Origin: Pseudevernia furfuracea
Lineage: Eukaryota; Ascomycota; Lecanoromycetes; Lecanorales; Parmeliaceae
DNA: 64,000 nt
NCBI GenBank assembly: GCA_022315425.1
Contig: JAIUPT010000038.1
Span: 248,001-312,000 of the forward strand
Direction: 5' to 3'
Part shown: positions 35,529 through 46,864 of the stretch, in pieces
Layout of the letters: every line of letters begins with the position of its first letter
How positions within the stretch are numbered: the first letter of the stretch is position 1
Position numbers and translations under genes: made by a program
The notes under the pieces: generated by a model
What the model was told of the DNA's origin: nothing
The model's database searches: none
What the model saw: the letters and a program-made list of their open reading frames with translations, nothing else

Positions 35529-36204
35529 CCTAGCGGAGGAGAAATGGCACTTGAAATCACAGATGGAAAACAGAGCTCAGAGGTACGAGACTACCTGTAC
35601 ATACTGATAGAAGGAGAATTTGACAGTTCGAGGCCAGTGGACTCCTTTATTGGTAATCTGCCGGCAGCTCACGGAGGGAGATTCGCTGTCATTGGGGAAC
35701 AAAGAACACTGAACGAAAACAGATACACAAACTGTAAATTCTAGAGTACAGCGCAGTCTGACATGTTTCTCAACTATCTACAATAGATGTGGCCTTTAAA
35801 CAAATAGACGCCACTGAAGCGGGCCACAACATTTTTGGTGAAGGTAGCCCTAACCCTAAGTATTCCAAAACGGAAAGGTTCTTCATGGTCATGGTCTCAG
35901 AGTCAGATAATCGGTCGAACAGGAGCAACAGACCTGGAAGGCACTTTGTGTTTTGCTATCTAGCTTGTTCATGGCGTCATACGTCATCACTATGTACAAG
36001 CAGGGCCCATGTAACTCATCATCAATTCGTACCCCTAATTCCTAGCCATCCAGAGCAGCAATCCTAGTTTGTGCCTTTAACAGAATGTTCTAGGGCAATG
36101 AGAGGCAAAGCGATCCCCAAAACTCCCTCTACCACTGAGCAGATATCTATCTTCACAACCGGACACTTCGGTTATGCTGCATCTCTTTTCACTAATCGAG
36201 CCAT
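35529..36204. other. Intergenic, ERO1 promoter side
   Basis: 676 bp between the ERO1 start and the CIA2 stop, both on minus. No unfolded-protein-response element could be identified with confidence. A two-unit telomere-like CCCTAA motif lies at 35848-35859. Confidence 0.5.
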
Positions 36205-36953
36205 TCATACTGCTCCATTCTCACAGCCTTCCAACATTTTCCTCAATACTCCCATGAGTGTTCCGTTCTCTAATGCAGCCGCCACTCTCTCCTTATCCCC
36301 TAGCTGTCGGTTGACTTCTTCGGCCGTACTGTGCGTGCCTTTCTTGATTCTAACGTCCACTCGAAACCTAGGCGGCAGAGCTTGCTCAAGCCTTACCCGC
36401 ACGCCTAGACCAATCACCGTAGCTAGCGAGCAATGCGTTATAGTAGGGGTGATGAGAACGGTAAGCGTCGTCAGTGGAGATGATGCACCCTTGTCTGGGA
36501 ATGTGGGGGTAAGGAAAATATCCGGAAGGTTGACGACGGAGAGTGAGCCGAGAGTTAGGGGATGTTCTGGATCTGAAATGGGAGAAATGAGGTCTGTGCA
36601 GACGCGGTCAGCTTCGTATGCATGAATAAAGGGTTATCATATCGCAATAGTGCTGATCAGTTTAAAATCGGAAGTTACAATGATAAGAATTGGGAGGAGA
36701 AGAAGAAGTGGCGAGTACCATAGATTTCCTGCTCGTCGATTGGCTCGACTCCAGCATCATCGTCGTCGGATAGCTCTGAGTCTGAAGAAGAGGAAGGTGA
36801 GAACGGGTCTGGAAGATATGCCGATGGGGGAACTGTGGTGGAAAATAGGCCTTTGGGAGTCTTTGATGACGGTTGAGGGTGACCCTGCCTTCTACGGCTT
36901 GGTAAGTCAGAGGCGTTCCTGATTGTGGGGTTGGCGTTGAGGACCTCGGCCAT
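36205..36953 (-). CDS. CIA2: Cia2 / MIP18-family cytosolic Fe-S cluster assembly factor
   Basis: 207 aa in two exons: 36953-36719 and 36593-36205, with a 125-nt intron. Cia2 is part of the CIA targeting complex (with Cia1 and Met18) that delivers Fe-S clusters to cytosolic and nuclear apoproteins. After a disordered, acidic N-terminus (residues 1-75), the conserved MIP18 domain reads EIYDLISPISDPEHPLTLGS, LSVVNLPDIF, TVLITPTITHCSLATVIGLG, VRVRLEQALPPRFRVDV and KKGTHSTAEEVNRQLGDKER. The reactive Cys in THCSLAT is present. A short insertion (TPTFPDKGASSPLTT) is common in fungal forms. Frame, length and motifs are intact. It lies head-to-tail upstream of ERO1, with no sign of a functional link. 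Confidence 0.95.
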
Positions 36954-39833
36954 ATTTCAGACAATGGTTCATTCGATGGACAAAAATGGAAGTTCTGAGT
37001 GAAGTGTCTTTTGATCTCGCGTATGTTTGTTAAATAATTGCAGCGCTTGAAAGTGGTGTTGATGTCTAATTGATTGTCCAAGTGGCAAATGAATAAAAAT
37101 AGATTTCATCATGCCGAGCCTCGGGCGGAGGATTGGTGTTTCGCTTAGATAAGTATGCACGGCTTGAACGGCTGCTAATCGATAAGGAGCCGTCATCCGT
37201 CAGCTTCCCATGAATCCCATCACTCGATCTCTACATAGCTCGTCACTCGTGTGACGGTGTGAAGCTACTTTAACGCTGCCTTGGTAAGTCCTCTTGTTCG
37301 GAATTTTTCTTCCCTGGGGCTCACCATGCAGCATGCTGAAGGAAACTTGCAGGAACAAGAAATTGTAGGAGGGAAAAGGACGAATGAATGGTGAGAGGAT
37401 GCAAGCAATGGTGCAGGCTCCCGCAGCAACGGGCTGAACTACGGTAGGTACTACGTAGTATTATTTATTAACAGCTATCTTCTCAATCAGCTCTCAGCGG
37501 CCAACCCCGTGGGGGTTGCTGCAGCTCGCGCTAGAATGTTCCAAAGCTTCCAATCAGGTACCGGAATCCAAGGTGTTCCCGCCCAAAAAAAGCTTGTCCA
37601 GCGGTCAAGCAGTTCCTTTCCCCCTTCATTTCCTGTCAAGGATGCATGTCTCGTGAGGCATGGACGAGGCAGAACGCAACGACCGCGCTCGAACCTGCAA
37701 TCAACCTAGCAATGAATACGAATACCTGAAGTAGCTTTGCCGTTAAATGCGCCTTTCCGCTCCTTTGCATCAATCCTACGATGATGGAACATCTAGCTTT
37801 GCATACTTATCTGGCCGGTTGGCATGAAAGGAATAATAATGTTATGCCTGAAGACCCTGGTTTATCATACCTACTCGCATGTTGGTGGCTTCCGGACTCG
37901 CAGGCGGTCCTTGCCGGAGCGATCCTACGGTACCTTAGGGAATGGGCGATCTCCATCTTCTTTCAGAAGTTGCAAATGTAACAATGTCGAATATGATTAA
38001 CTCTTTGCCCGTGCATGATTTGACTCTCCAAATAATTTCATTGCGGCAGTGAGCCTTGGTTTACCGCGCTCCCTGGCGTCCTTTTTGAGCACTGATGATC
38101 TACTGGCGCTCTTATATCACCTGAAATTACCCTCGGCATCGTAGTCCAAGCTATGGCCATCTTGACTGCTCCAGGACTTACGGAGTATGGACTAATGCCT
38201 TGATGCAGCTCGAAGGCTTTTGATTGCACGATATGAACCGAGGGTATGGGGATCCTTAACATGGCAGTCGATCGTGAGACAGTGGATCAATTATAGATGC
38301 GAATGCCAAATATCTATATAGTTCTCTACATACATTATCTAGTGACTATCTTCAATATGTACCTGCCCATTTGAAGAACACATCAAATGATCAAACAGTC
38401 GTTATCATCATTACTAATTGATACCACCGGCCATTCTTGCACTCTCAATTCACTTACATTATTTCTTTCAAACTCCGCCACACGAGATTCTTCCCGAAGG
38501 ATCAAGGCGATTTATTTAAGAGGGGTCCTACCAGTAAGCGCAAGACCTCACTGCAACTACCTATTCACGTCGCTGTTCTGCGCAAACAAATCCCCGAGCT
38601 CTTCGGCACATATAGAAGCCTGGAAATGGGAAAGCTGATGTCCTGTCAGCCTTAGGTGCATACCTGAGGCGCCTACAAAAAACCATACCGGGTTGCACGC
38701 TTTTAAATCACGTTCCTACCTTAACCTGCGAACCTTCATCCCACCGGTGACCTCCCTCGGGATTCGAAATTTAAAGTAAAGGCTATCGACATAAGAAATC
38801 CACCATCACTCTAGAAGTGGCTGCTTGCTCATCTAGCAGCACACCCTAGTCAGACAAGCCCTCAACCAACACACCGAACTCGACTTCGAACGGGTACCCC
38901 GCGCGTATCGACAAGCACAGACAACATCGCATCGCTCACTTGACCCGGAGAGTCCGAGTGCCTTCACTCTCTCCCCTCGCACATTCACTATTTCAGCAAG
39001 TCGTCGCACCGAATTCCCCCAGCTCCCACGGACCTGCAAGGATATCGAGATCTGGACCCACCCCCCTTTCCACCGAGGACCAACATTCACTGCGACTGCG
39101 CCCACAACGTCCAACCTCGCCTCATCAATAACGCCCCTGCTTCCACACCCAACGCGTCCTTTACTATTTGTCGGTAGTGCATCTGGTACCCCCTGCTGGT
39201 CGTCGGATTTGAAGGTGTGGTATGGGGAGCCTCTAGAAAAATAGGAATATACCACCCAAGGGCCTGTCTGCTGCCCTGTCATCGGAGAATCTCCCAAAAA
39301 GAGCCCTGCATCCGGGATTGGTACCTGCATACCTGATATCATCGGATCGGCTATTTTCATATTGCTATTGACGACCTCGTATTCTCCAGCGTTCGACGAC
39401 ACGCTCTTACCTAGAGAATCGAACAGCGACTTTCTGCTACGCCTTTCATCTTCACGACTGCCAGACACTGGAACCTCATAAGCCCTTCTGCCCGACGACT
39501 GTCAGCATTTAGTCGTCATCGCTCTGACCCTTTCCATACCTTTTGAGAGAAACATCGTCAAGCTCCATTTGAAGCCAGACCTCGATGCTGTCCTGACTCA
39601 TCGGGAACTACATTACTCCTGCTTTCTTTCCAGCTCAGATATCCCCGTACGCTGGTCGTCTTACGTTACGCCGCTCCCTTTTGTTTCGGCGCAACAAGAA
39701 CGTCAGATTCACCTCCTTCCAGTTCAAGTCTGCTGTTCCGTAGAGCACAGAACGAAGTTGATAAGAGCCGGAATACATACGAAGCTGCTTGAACAGCCTT
39801 TATGAGCGGTCACATCCGCCTCACCATAAAGCC
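36954..39833. other. Long intergenic region between CIA2 and the Zn2Cys6 gene
   Basis: 2.9 kb. The left end holds the CIA2 promoter. The last 1 kb (from about 38.8 kb) is C-rich on plus and looks like a long 5' leader or promoter of the transcription-factor gene. An antisense frame 39468-38833 (211 codons, non-ATG start) has no recognisable domain and is not called. Nothing else is supported. Confidence 0.45.
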
Positions 39834-42800
39834 ATGAGTGCTGGTACAGAGACCCGACCTTTGCTGCCGCAACACTACGGGAACGGGATGCAGCAAAACT
39901 ATTCCTTTGCGCCTCCCAATATGGGGGTCGGCGCTGATAAGAAGAGTGAGCGAACTTCTTAGTCATGCACGATATCGCATTCCTGCTCCCCATCTTCATG
40001 CTGACCAAGTCTCCAGACTTTGTGTTTGTTAACGAGCACAATCGGCACAAGAGACTGAAGGGTATGCTGTCCATCATAGTCTCCGGATTCAATCCATGCT
40101 GAATCATTGTTAGTTATGAGAGCTTGTGAAGGATGTAGGAGGAGGAAAATTAAGTGCGATGCTGTCACGACTAATCAGTGGCCGTGTGCTTCCTGCGTCC
40201 GTCTCAGGTCAAATTGCATGCCTCCGACCATCAGTCATGATCGCACTCATGCAAGCGGCGGTCAGCTCCTGGGACTCGAAAGAGTGCTAGACTTTGATCA
40301 ATCTGACGGCAGTGGCGAGGACGACTATAACTACGAAGTAAACACTTCGCAGCTCTTCGAGCTACAGAATGCCTCCACACACACAGAAGGACCTTACAGT
40401 GCTGGTCTTGGGGCTTTCAGTACACCGCCATTCTCCGAAAAAGCTTACAGCCAGCATGAGCTAGCGTATGACGAAATTCAGCCGATGCCTTTGCAAGTAC
40501 CGGACTCCTCATATAGCGCTCAAGATACATACCATCCGCCGCAGAATGCTGCTCTGCCAACCGATAATAATAGGATCTGGAATAGTGAGCACATCAACTC
40601 TACGGACCTCAGCAATCTCATGGGTGGGCTCGGTATTGCGAATGACGGCGTCGGTACGTGCAAACCGTATATAGCTTTGTCTTTCTAAGTGCACCTTGCT
40701 GATTATAAAATAGCTGAATACATATCCAACCAAAAGAAGTCTCTGGCTGATACTCCTGCATATGAGGATTTCGAAATAAGGCTACCCGAGACTAAACCCT
40801 TTGGTACTGTCAGGATTCCTCAAGCGCTTATGCCGTCGAAAGAGCGATGCCTGGAACTTTTCGAGATATTCTTCCAACACGTACATCCGTATGTTCCGGT
40901 GCTCAGCAAACCGTATTTCTATGAGCAATGGCGACACAAACCAGAGTCTATTTCGCCGCTAATTCTGGAGGCGATATTTGCCTGTGCTGGGAGTGTGTCT
41001 TCTGATGACGATGCCGAAGGAGCTCAATGGCTTGCGTTAGCTGCTAGTAAGCACTCATTATCAAGTTTAGGAAGTGCCTGACTGACTTCGTACGTACGCA
41101 GAACACGAGGATTGCTTTATGGACACCCCCCGATTGAGCACACTCCAAGCAATGTTACTGTTGTTGAAAGGCCGGGAGGCTGCTCCCAAGAGAGGTTATT
41201 ATTTTCGTTCTTGGATGACAGTCAAGAAACTGGTAACCTTCGCTCACGAGCTCAAGCTCGACAGACACTACAGTGAGCATCAAGGGCTAGGTGGAAATTG
41301 CACTTCGGACATTACAGAATGCTTCATCAAGACTCGGCTATGGCAGATCATTTTTGCTTGTGAGATGATGATTGGTGGTCCACAAGGCAAGTATGAGCAA
41401 AGAGTAACAGTGGCTCAATGCTGACCTATAATAGGCCGGAAAGACATGCAAGTAGAACCATCGACTGTAGACCTCACTCCCCTGAGGCCTACACCTGGTC
41501 TCGATAACTCTGACTACCAAACATCACGGCAATTCACCTTTCTCGTGTCCATGATCCAGACTATACGGCGCATGCACGATATCAAGGAAGCCTGCACCAC
41601 CAATGACTGGATGTCTGACCCTGAATTCGTGGCACAGGAGACCAAGCTCACAGGATGGCACAATGGACTTCCACGAGATATGCAAATCATTTGGCCTCAA
41701 GACGACAGTCCACCCTGGTTGCCGAGCCACTTTGTGGGGAACATGCATTCTTATTACCATCTAACTGTGATCATGCTCCACAGACCCCAGCTGTCGGGCT
41801 CGGGCGCTTTTGCTGATGGTAGCTGGAAAAGGCACATGCTGATCAATTATGAGTCGGCCAAGGCTATGTGCCGATTACAAGAGGGTATCTTTCAACAATT
41901 TGGGCTGCCAGGGTTGATGTGCATGCAGCGTGGCATCAACTTTGTCATTTACGCTGTGCTGACCTGCGCTCTTATCCATTTAGTAAGCCCAAGCTGATCC
42001 TTGAGGAATGACCTTGGGGTCGCTAATTTCGCGTTAGGTGGCTATCACCTCACCTGATCCAGAACTCAACACTGATGCAAGGAAATACTTCACACGGCAC
42101 ATGCGCATTCTCGAACAGTGCATGGAAGCTTGGCCCATGCCAGAAATGCAGATGCAGGTTAACCAGCTTAGAGAAGCATTTTCCGCAGACATTAACAGAC
42201 CGTTCGAATTGAAGAGAGGGTTTCCTTTTGAAAGTCCAAGCCCGAATGCAGGGGGGCTACAGCCGAGTCCTCCCCTTGATAAACACATACAGCACCCGAT
42301 TCTGACTCGCCACGAATCCCTCGGGCATCAGAGTCAGATGCCTTATAACACGATGCCGATGACACCCCCGATATCCTCAGCTGGCTTGAGTTTTGAGGAC
42401 TCCAAGGATGGCCTTCTAATGTCTAGCTCAACGCAGATGATGTCAAGCAGCCAACAGCAATCCATGCCCATGCAGACCACACCAATGAGTATTGGGCAAG
42501 AGTGGAACCCTACTCCCATTTTTGCGTACGTATCTAGCGGCCAAACTTCGACTTGCGCTGACGGAAGTGATAGTCAATGGAATAACGCATTTGGACCGGC
42601 GGCCGCTTCGACGTCACAGGCTAGCCTTCAAATGCCGCAACAATCTCCACCTATATATAATGCCCCATCAACTTCCTCACAAATGCCTCACTCACTATAT
42701 CAGCCACAGCACTCGTATCCTGTCCAGACGAACATGCCCTCATTATCTAGGCATCAAACAGCTCCGCAGCTACCTGCCTATGTTACGCCGGCCCCTTCCT

Positions 42801-42934
42801 TTGTAACATCAAGCATGTGGCGAGATACTGTCGCTAGCACATATGACCCTGCAGCGAACAAGCGACGTTGGGACTTGGAAGACAACGGGACGTTCATCAT
42901 GGATAACCCCGTTCAGAAGAAACGGTCAAGGTAG
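39834..42934 (+). CDS. Zn(II)2Cys6 fungal-specific transcription factor
   Basis: 904 aa in six exons: 39834-39945, 40114-40653, 40714-41046, 41102-41386, 41435-41982 and 42038-42934. All phases fit. The intron 41387-41434 begins GC (AAG/GCAAGT) and is the only frame-keeping choice. The zinc cluster is ACEGCRRRKIKC followed by WPCASC and NC (about residues 40-70), six cysteines in normal spacing, preceded by a short Gln/Asn-containing leader (MSAGTETRPLLPQHYG). The fungal-specific TF domain spans about 245-600 (LELFEIFFQHVHPYVPVLSK, LQAMLLLLKGREAAPKRGYY). The last 270 residues are Met/Gln/Ser-rich, plausibly an activation region, ending MWRDTVASTYDPAANKRRWD and KKRSR. The regulated genes cannot be told: no biosynthetic cluster is adjacent. 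Confidence 0.93.
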
Positions 42935-43593
42935 ACCTACAACGAGGAAACTTTCCACGTCTATGACTGCTAGGGCTGGCCATGAGGCTGTACCACAGCA
43001 GGGCACGAGGCGGCCTTTGCTTGGGTACCCTTTCCAACGAGCCCACGATTTCACGTGGCCAATGCGGTAATGTTTGTAAGCGATGATCCACGCCATTCTT
43101 TCTTGCCACATATCTGCATGCCTTTCTCATACATATTGTACACCATACTTTGCATTTATGTCTTTCGTTATGATATCCTCTAGGCGGCGGCTGGACTCAT
43201 TGGCGGAGGTGGGAACAAAAAAATCAACGTCACTTTTAGGACATTTTTAAATGAAGAGAAGGAAAAACGATGGATATTAGGGAGCATGCACTGAGACCCA
43301 GTCCATAATTGTTCACAGTGAAGTACAAACGACCTCAACGAGTCATGCACAGAAGATCTTCGCTCGGAAATTGGGGTATCTAAGACGTGGAATGGAAAAG
43401 CTTTTTTGCAGTCGCCACACTTCAAGACTTCCATCTAGAGCAACCTTGAGTGACTTTTCCAACCGGCACTTCCGCGTTTTCATGTCTGACCCTCCCCTCC
43501 TGCGGACAGACAGCCAAGCGTAGGAGCCTTGTAATTGCCTCCCTCACTGTCTCATAGCAAGACCAACATAGCCCTTTGTCCCCCCAACTACCC
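42935..43593. other. Convergent intergenic region, 659 bp
   Basis: Lies between the stop codons of the transcription factor (plus) and SmG (minus). It should hold both 3' UTRs and terminators. No further gene seen. Confidence 0.5.
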
Positions 43594-44404
43594 TCATCCT
43601 CTATCCCGATCCCCACCACCAATCCGCTCCAAAGCCTGCGTTCAAAAGGTCAGCCTCCACCATCCCGCGCACTCTGCCCACCAGCCCAAAGCTCCAACGT
43701 ACCTCAAGCATGACCACCGAATTGCCTCTTATGACCTAACCCCCCCTCAATCAGCCAAATCAATCTTGTCCCTCTCCCACAAAGAACCTGTCTCTGCGCG
43801 ACTCATGTATGGGTATGGGTGTGGGTATGGGTATGGGTATGGGGTATTGGGTAGACGACACGACGCGACACGACATACCACCATCCCGATGCGCACTTTT
43901 TCCCCCCCAGCCTTCTCTTCCACCGCTTCGTCGAGGACGATGTTGAGGAAGACCTGCACATACACACACACACGAAAAGGTCAGATGGAACGGTCATACG
44001 TATGTATGTATGTATATGTGTATGTATGTATGTATGCCAGGATGAGATGCGGTGCAAGAGCCAGTTGAGGGACCCAGCGCAGCAGAGCGAGCGTGGGGAA
44101 AATTTTGCTAGAGTAGGGGTCGAGGAGTGGTAGATTTGGGGGAAATCTCGGGGGGGGGGGGGGGGTTTGGGGAAAGGGGGGGGGGGGGAACGCACGTCGT
44201 AACCGCGCAAGACACCGATGACTTTCCGGCTGCCGTTCAATTGCACAAAGAGGCGCTTGTCGAGGTACTAGATAGAGAGAGACCGACAGGCGGTCGTTAA
44301 CGAGAGCTTCGCGCGCGCGCGGTGAGGCGAGGTTTTTTGGGTGGGAAGGGAGGGGGCAGGGGAGTCGGACGCACTTTTTTGAGCTCGGGTTGAGCTTGAG
44401 GCAT
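43594..44404 (-). CDS. SMX2: Small nuclear ribonucleoprotein G (SmG)
   Basis: 83 aa in five exons: 44404-44375, 44267-44196, 43953-43879, 43735-43703 and 43635-43594. All four introns (107, 242, 143 and 67 nt) lie in phase 0. SmG is one of seven Sm proteins forming the ring around spliceosomal snRNAs. The Sm1 motif is KRLFVQLNGSRKVIGVLRGYD and FLNIVLDEA; the Sm2 motif is MVVIRGNSVVMLEALER (read across two junctions). The N-terminus MPQAQPELKKYLDK is near-invariant in fungi. None of the exons is long enough to be noticed alone, so the gene is easily missed. Introns 2 and 3 carry microsatellites and G runs. Intact and confident. Confidence 0.95.
43806..43844. repeat. TATGGG-type hexamer repeat in SmG intron 3
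   Basis: About six imperfect units of GGGTAT on plus, wholly inside the intron 43878-43736. Confidence 0.85.
43957..44165. repeat. Simple repeats in SmG intron 2
   Basis: Three tracts: AC repeat (about 43957-43974), GTAT/GTATGT repeat (about 43997-44037) and a G run of about 16 (44150-44165). A second G-rich run continues to about 44188. All lie in or at the edge of the 242-nt intron. Confidence 0.8.
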
Positions 44405-45307
44405 GGTGGAGGTGAGGTGAGGTGAGGGGGTTAGGTAGGAAGGTGAGTATGAAGGTGTGGTGGGTGGGTTGAATGGGAGGTTTTTAGTTACATGTAGGGA
44501 AAGCTTTCTGTTAGAATACCTTATGTGACAAACAGCCCTACAGTACTAGTGGCTTGGCACTCCGCCCATTACATGTATTCTCCTTGTTGAAGATAGTGGC
44601 AATCAGCCCTATCTACTAGCGGCTTGGCAACGGCACACACTTGATGGGTTTCACACTCCATGTATTCTTACCTCCTTAGAGCATTATCTAGACAGCCTGA
44701 TGGCCTGTTATTCAACACTCCTGCACAGCGCTAGTGGTAGCCCTAACCCTACTTTCCGAAGGTGACCCAGCGAGGAAGCGATGTAGAGTAGGAGAGTACC
44801 TAGATAGAACGCGTAGTACCATCAATGAAAAGACGATCAACGTTGGAGGTTTTTGGTTCGTAACAGGGTCAATTCCTGATGGCGCTGGTGCAATGGTGTT
44901 GCGGTGCTCCATACTTCTGTCAGTCCTGCCGGAATCACAGCGAGGGATCCTGTGAATTTTAGGGATCTCTACTGGGCCTGATGGAGGCAATAGAACCCAA
45001 ACTGGGGGCTCAGGTCCGGCGCAGTTCTGAAGCAGGTCTAAGCAAATTATCCAGGTAACACTTCAGGGGGCGTTATCCGCATCTCAGCGGGCAAGAGTCT
45101 TGACATGTGCAGGATTTTTGATAGCGACCTCCGTTATGTCATTATACCATGGCCAGCCGGCCGCCGAGAGCAATAAAACGACGAGCGGGTATCCTCTCTG
45201 GTGTTATCCAATAGAGACCAGTTTTCCGTTGCAGAGCTCAAGAACGTTGGGAAGCAAAAAAGGCACTGACCCCAAGTAATGGCTTCCCAACCCCCCCAAC
45301 TCTCAAA
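44405..45307. other. Intergenic with an imperfect duplication
   Basis: The SmG promoter should be at the left end, which has GGTGA repeats near 44411-44430. Two related segments, about 44534-44585 and 44606-44668, share CAGCCCTA-TACTAG-GGCTTGGCA and CATGTATTCT and look like an old direct duplication. No gene seen. Confidence 0.45.
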
Positions 45308-45866
45308 AATCTGAGATAACACCTGGCCTCTTTATCGGCGATTCAATGGTCTTCATGGAACGCAGATGGTTTACGGCAACACCGGATTAAATCCATTCTG
45401 TCCTTGAATTACGAACCCTCCATGTGGCGCCGCGACAGTTTCACCAGTATCATAACGCAAGACCGCCACCTCAAGATCTTCTGCCTCAATTCCTCCCATC
45501 AAGATCCCCTCATCCATATGCGCCGCGCCTGTGATTTCATTGAAGCTTCCCTGCTTCATGGTTGGGTTCTGTTGTATTGCTTCCAAGGTGTCTCGCGCTC
45601 CACAACCTTTGTGATTAGCGTATCTGATGCGCCGAGACCGGCGCAGTCTAGAAGAGATGTTGGCGGATGTGAAACTGAAGCGGAAAGTGCGACCGAGCGA
45701 GAATTTCCTGACGCGGCTGCATCTGTGGAGCCAGACGGAGTATGAAGTTTGGGAGGACGACGAGGGGAAGAAGGTGCCGAAAGCGCCGTACGCGAAGTTG
45801 TTGAAAGAAAAGGGCTTGACGGCGGTGCTACCTCCGAGCGCGGCGGAGATCGCGTTTGGGCTCTGA
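45308..45866 (+). pseudogene. Dual-specificity protein phosphatase, inactivated
   Basis: Pieces of a DSP-type phosphatase lie in three successive frames. The first is EITPGLFIGDS (about 45313-45345). The second is SILSLNYEPSMWRRDSF, LKIFCLNSSHQDPLIHMRRA, CDFIEASL and YCFQGVSRSTTFVI. After an extra base near 45616 comes YLMRRDRRSLEEMLADVKLK, then VRPSENFLTRLHLWSQTEYE and the end SAAEIAFGL. The catalytic loop should read HCxxGxSRS; here the His codon is TAT (45575-45577), a C-to-T change in CpA context. Cys and Arg are kept. Two frame changes and the lost His mean no active enzyme. No intact copy is in this window, so a functional paralogue elsewhere is likely but unseen. Confidence 0.82.
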
Positions 45867-46864
45867 AGGCTTTGGTGAGGAAGCTTACACGATTTGTTCA
45901 AATATGTGTATCGAATCGATGATCCGGCCTAGTCGAAAGAAAATGTTAAGTCTCTAGTGACGACGAACATTCGATTTAACATGCTAGTCAAGGCGACAAG
46001 CAGTTTTGAAGATTGTACGACCTCAGATATTCACCAAGGCATTCATCGAGTATTTGAAAACAACGGGAGGGACTTCAATTAGAGAGAATCCACTACTGGT
46101 ACACATACTGCCGGACGGAGCTATCGCTGTCTTTTTATCGACACCTCTCACTCTTCGAAGGATCGGGTTGTGTCACCGCGCGCAAGCAATTGATGCGGAA
46201 GCCAAGGGACGTCAACTTTCCAAACGATATTGTTTTCCTTTGAACGCAGGAGTGAATGGTGTTTGACTAATGTTTCCAGCATCTGCTATCACGTACTGCT
46301 AACAATATTGTTTGCTCGAGGGTCGACGTCAATAATTGCCGTTATGAGAAGATTGCTTATCACTTCTCAGATTAAGATTTCTTCAAATCACAAAATGTAA
46401 TCCTCAAAGAAAAACCCTTTTGAATTATTGACACCCGAAACATTGATAAGGGTGATAATGCTTAGCAGAAAAAGAAAACCAGAAATCTACATTTTATTGA
46501 ATATTTGACACACTATATATTATACAATAAGAAATTTTAGGCAGTTGCTGGGGGCCGGATCTGTAGTTGGGACGGAGATGTACTTAAGCAACGGCCATAG
46601 TTTTGGTGATGGTTTTTTTAATACTTACGTAGGCTTCGAATCCTTGCGTACGTGATCTAGATCATTTGACATCTAATTACGAGACATGTTGTACCGGGTT
46701 CGATAGTAATATAGGTTTGAGGCGTTGCTAAATCTCATCATCGCCTTTATCTTGTGGCTCACGAAGTCACGATATAGAAAAAGCAAGGCAATCAAAAAGG
46801 CTCATGAAGGGTCTTTCGTCCGTCTATGCAAGTATCTAACCTTGGCTGAATGATTCTACTCGCT
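45867..46864. other. AT-rich intergenic, about 1 kb
   Basis: Only short ORFs and AT-rich sequence. No recognisable gene or repeat. The right end is the 3' side of the MFS gene. Confidence 0.5.

Noticed and set aside
38833..39468. 211-codon minus-strand ORF
   Set aside because: Begins at GTG, shows no domain and lies over the probable leader of the Zn2Cys6 gene.
43747..44246. Overlapping ORFs rich in Tyr-Pro and Thr-His repeats
   Set aside because: Read-through of microsatellites in the SmG introns; the real exons lie within them.
45371..45901. 176-codon minus-strand ORF
   Set aside because: Antisense shadow of the dual-specificity phosphatase remnant, whose protein motifs are on plus.
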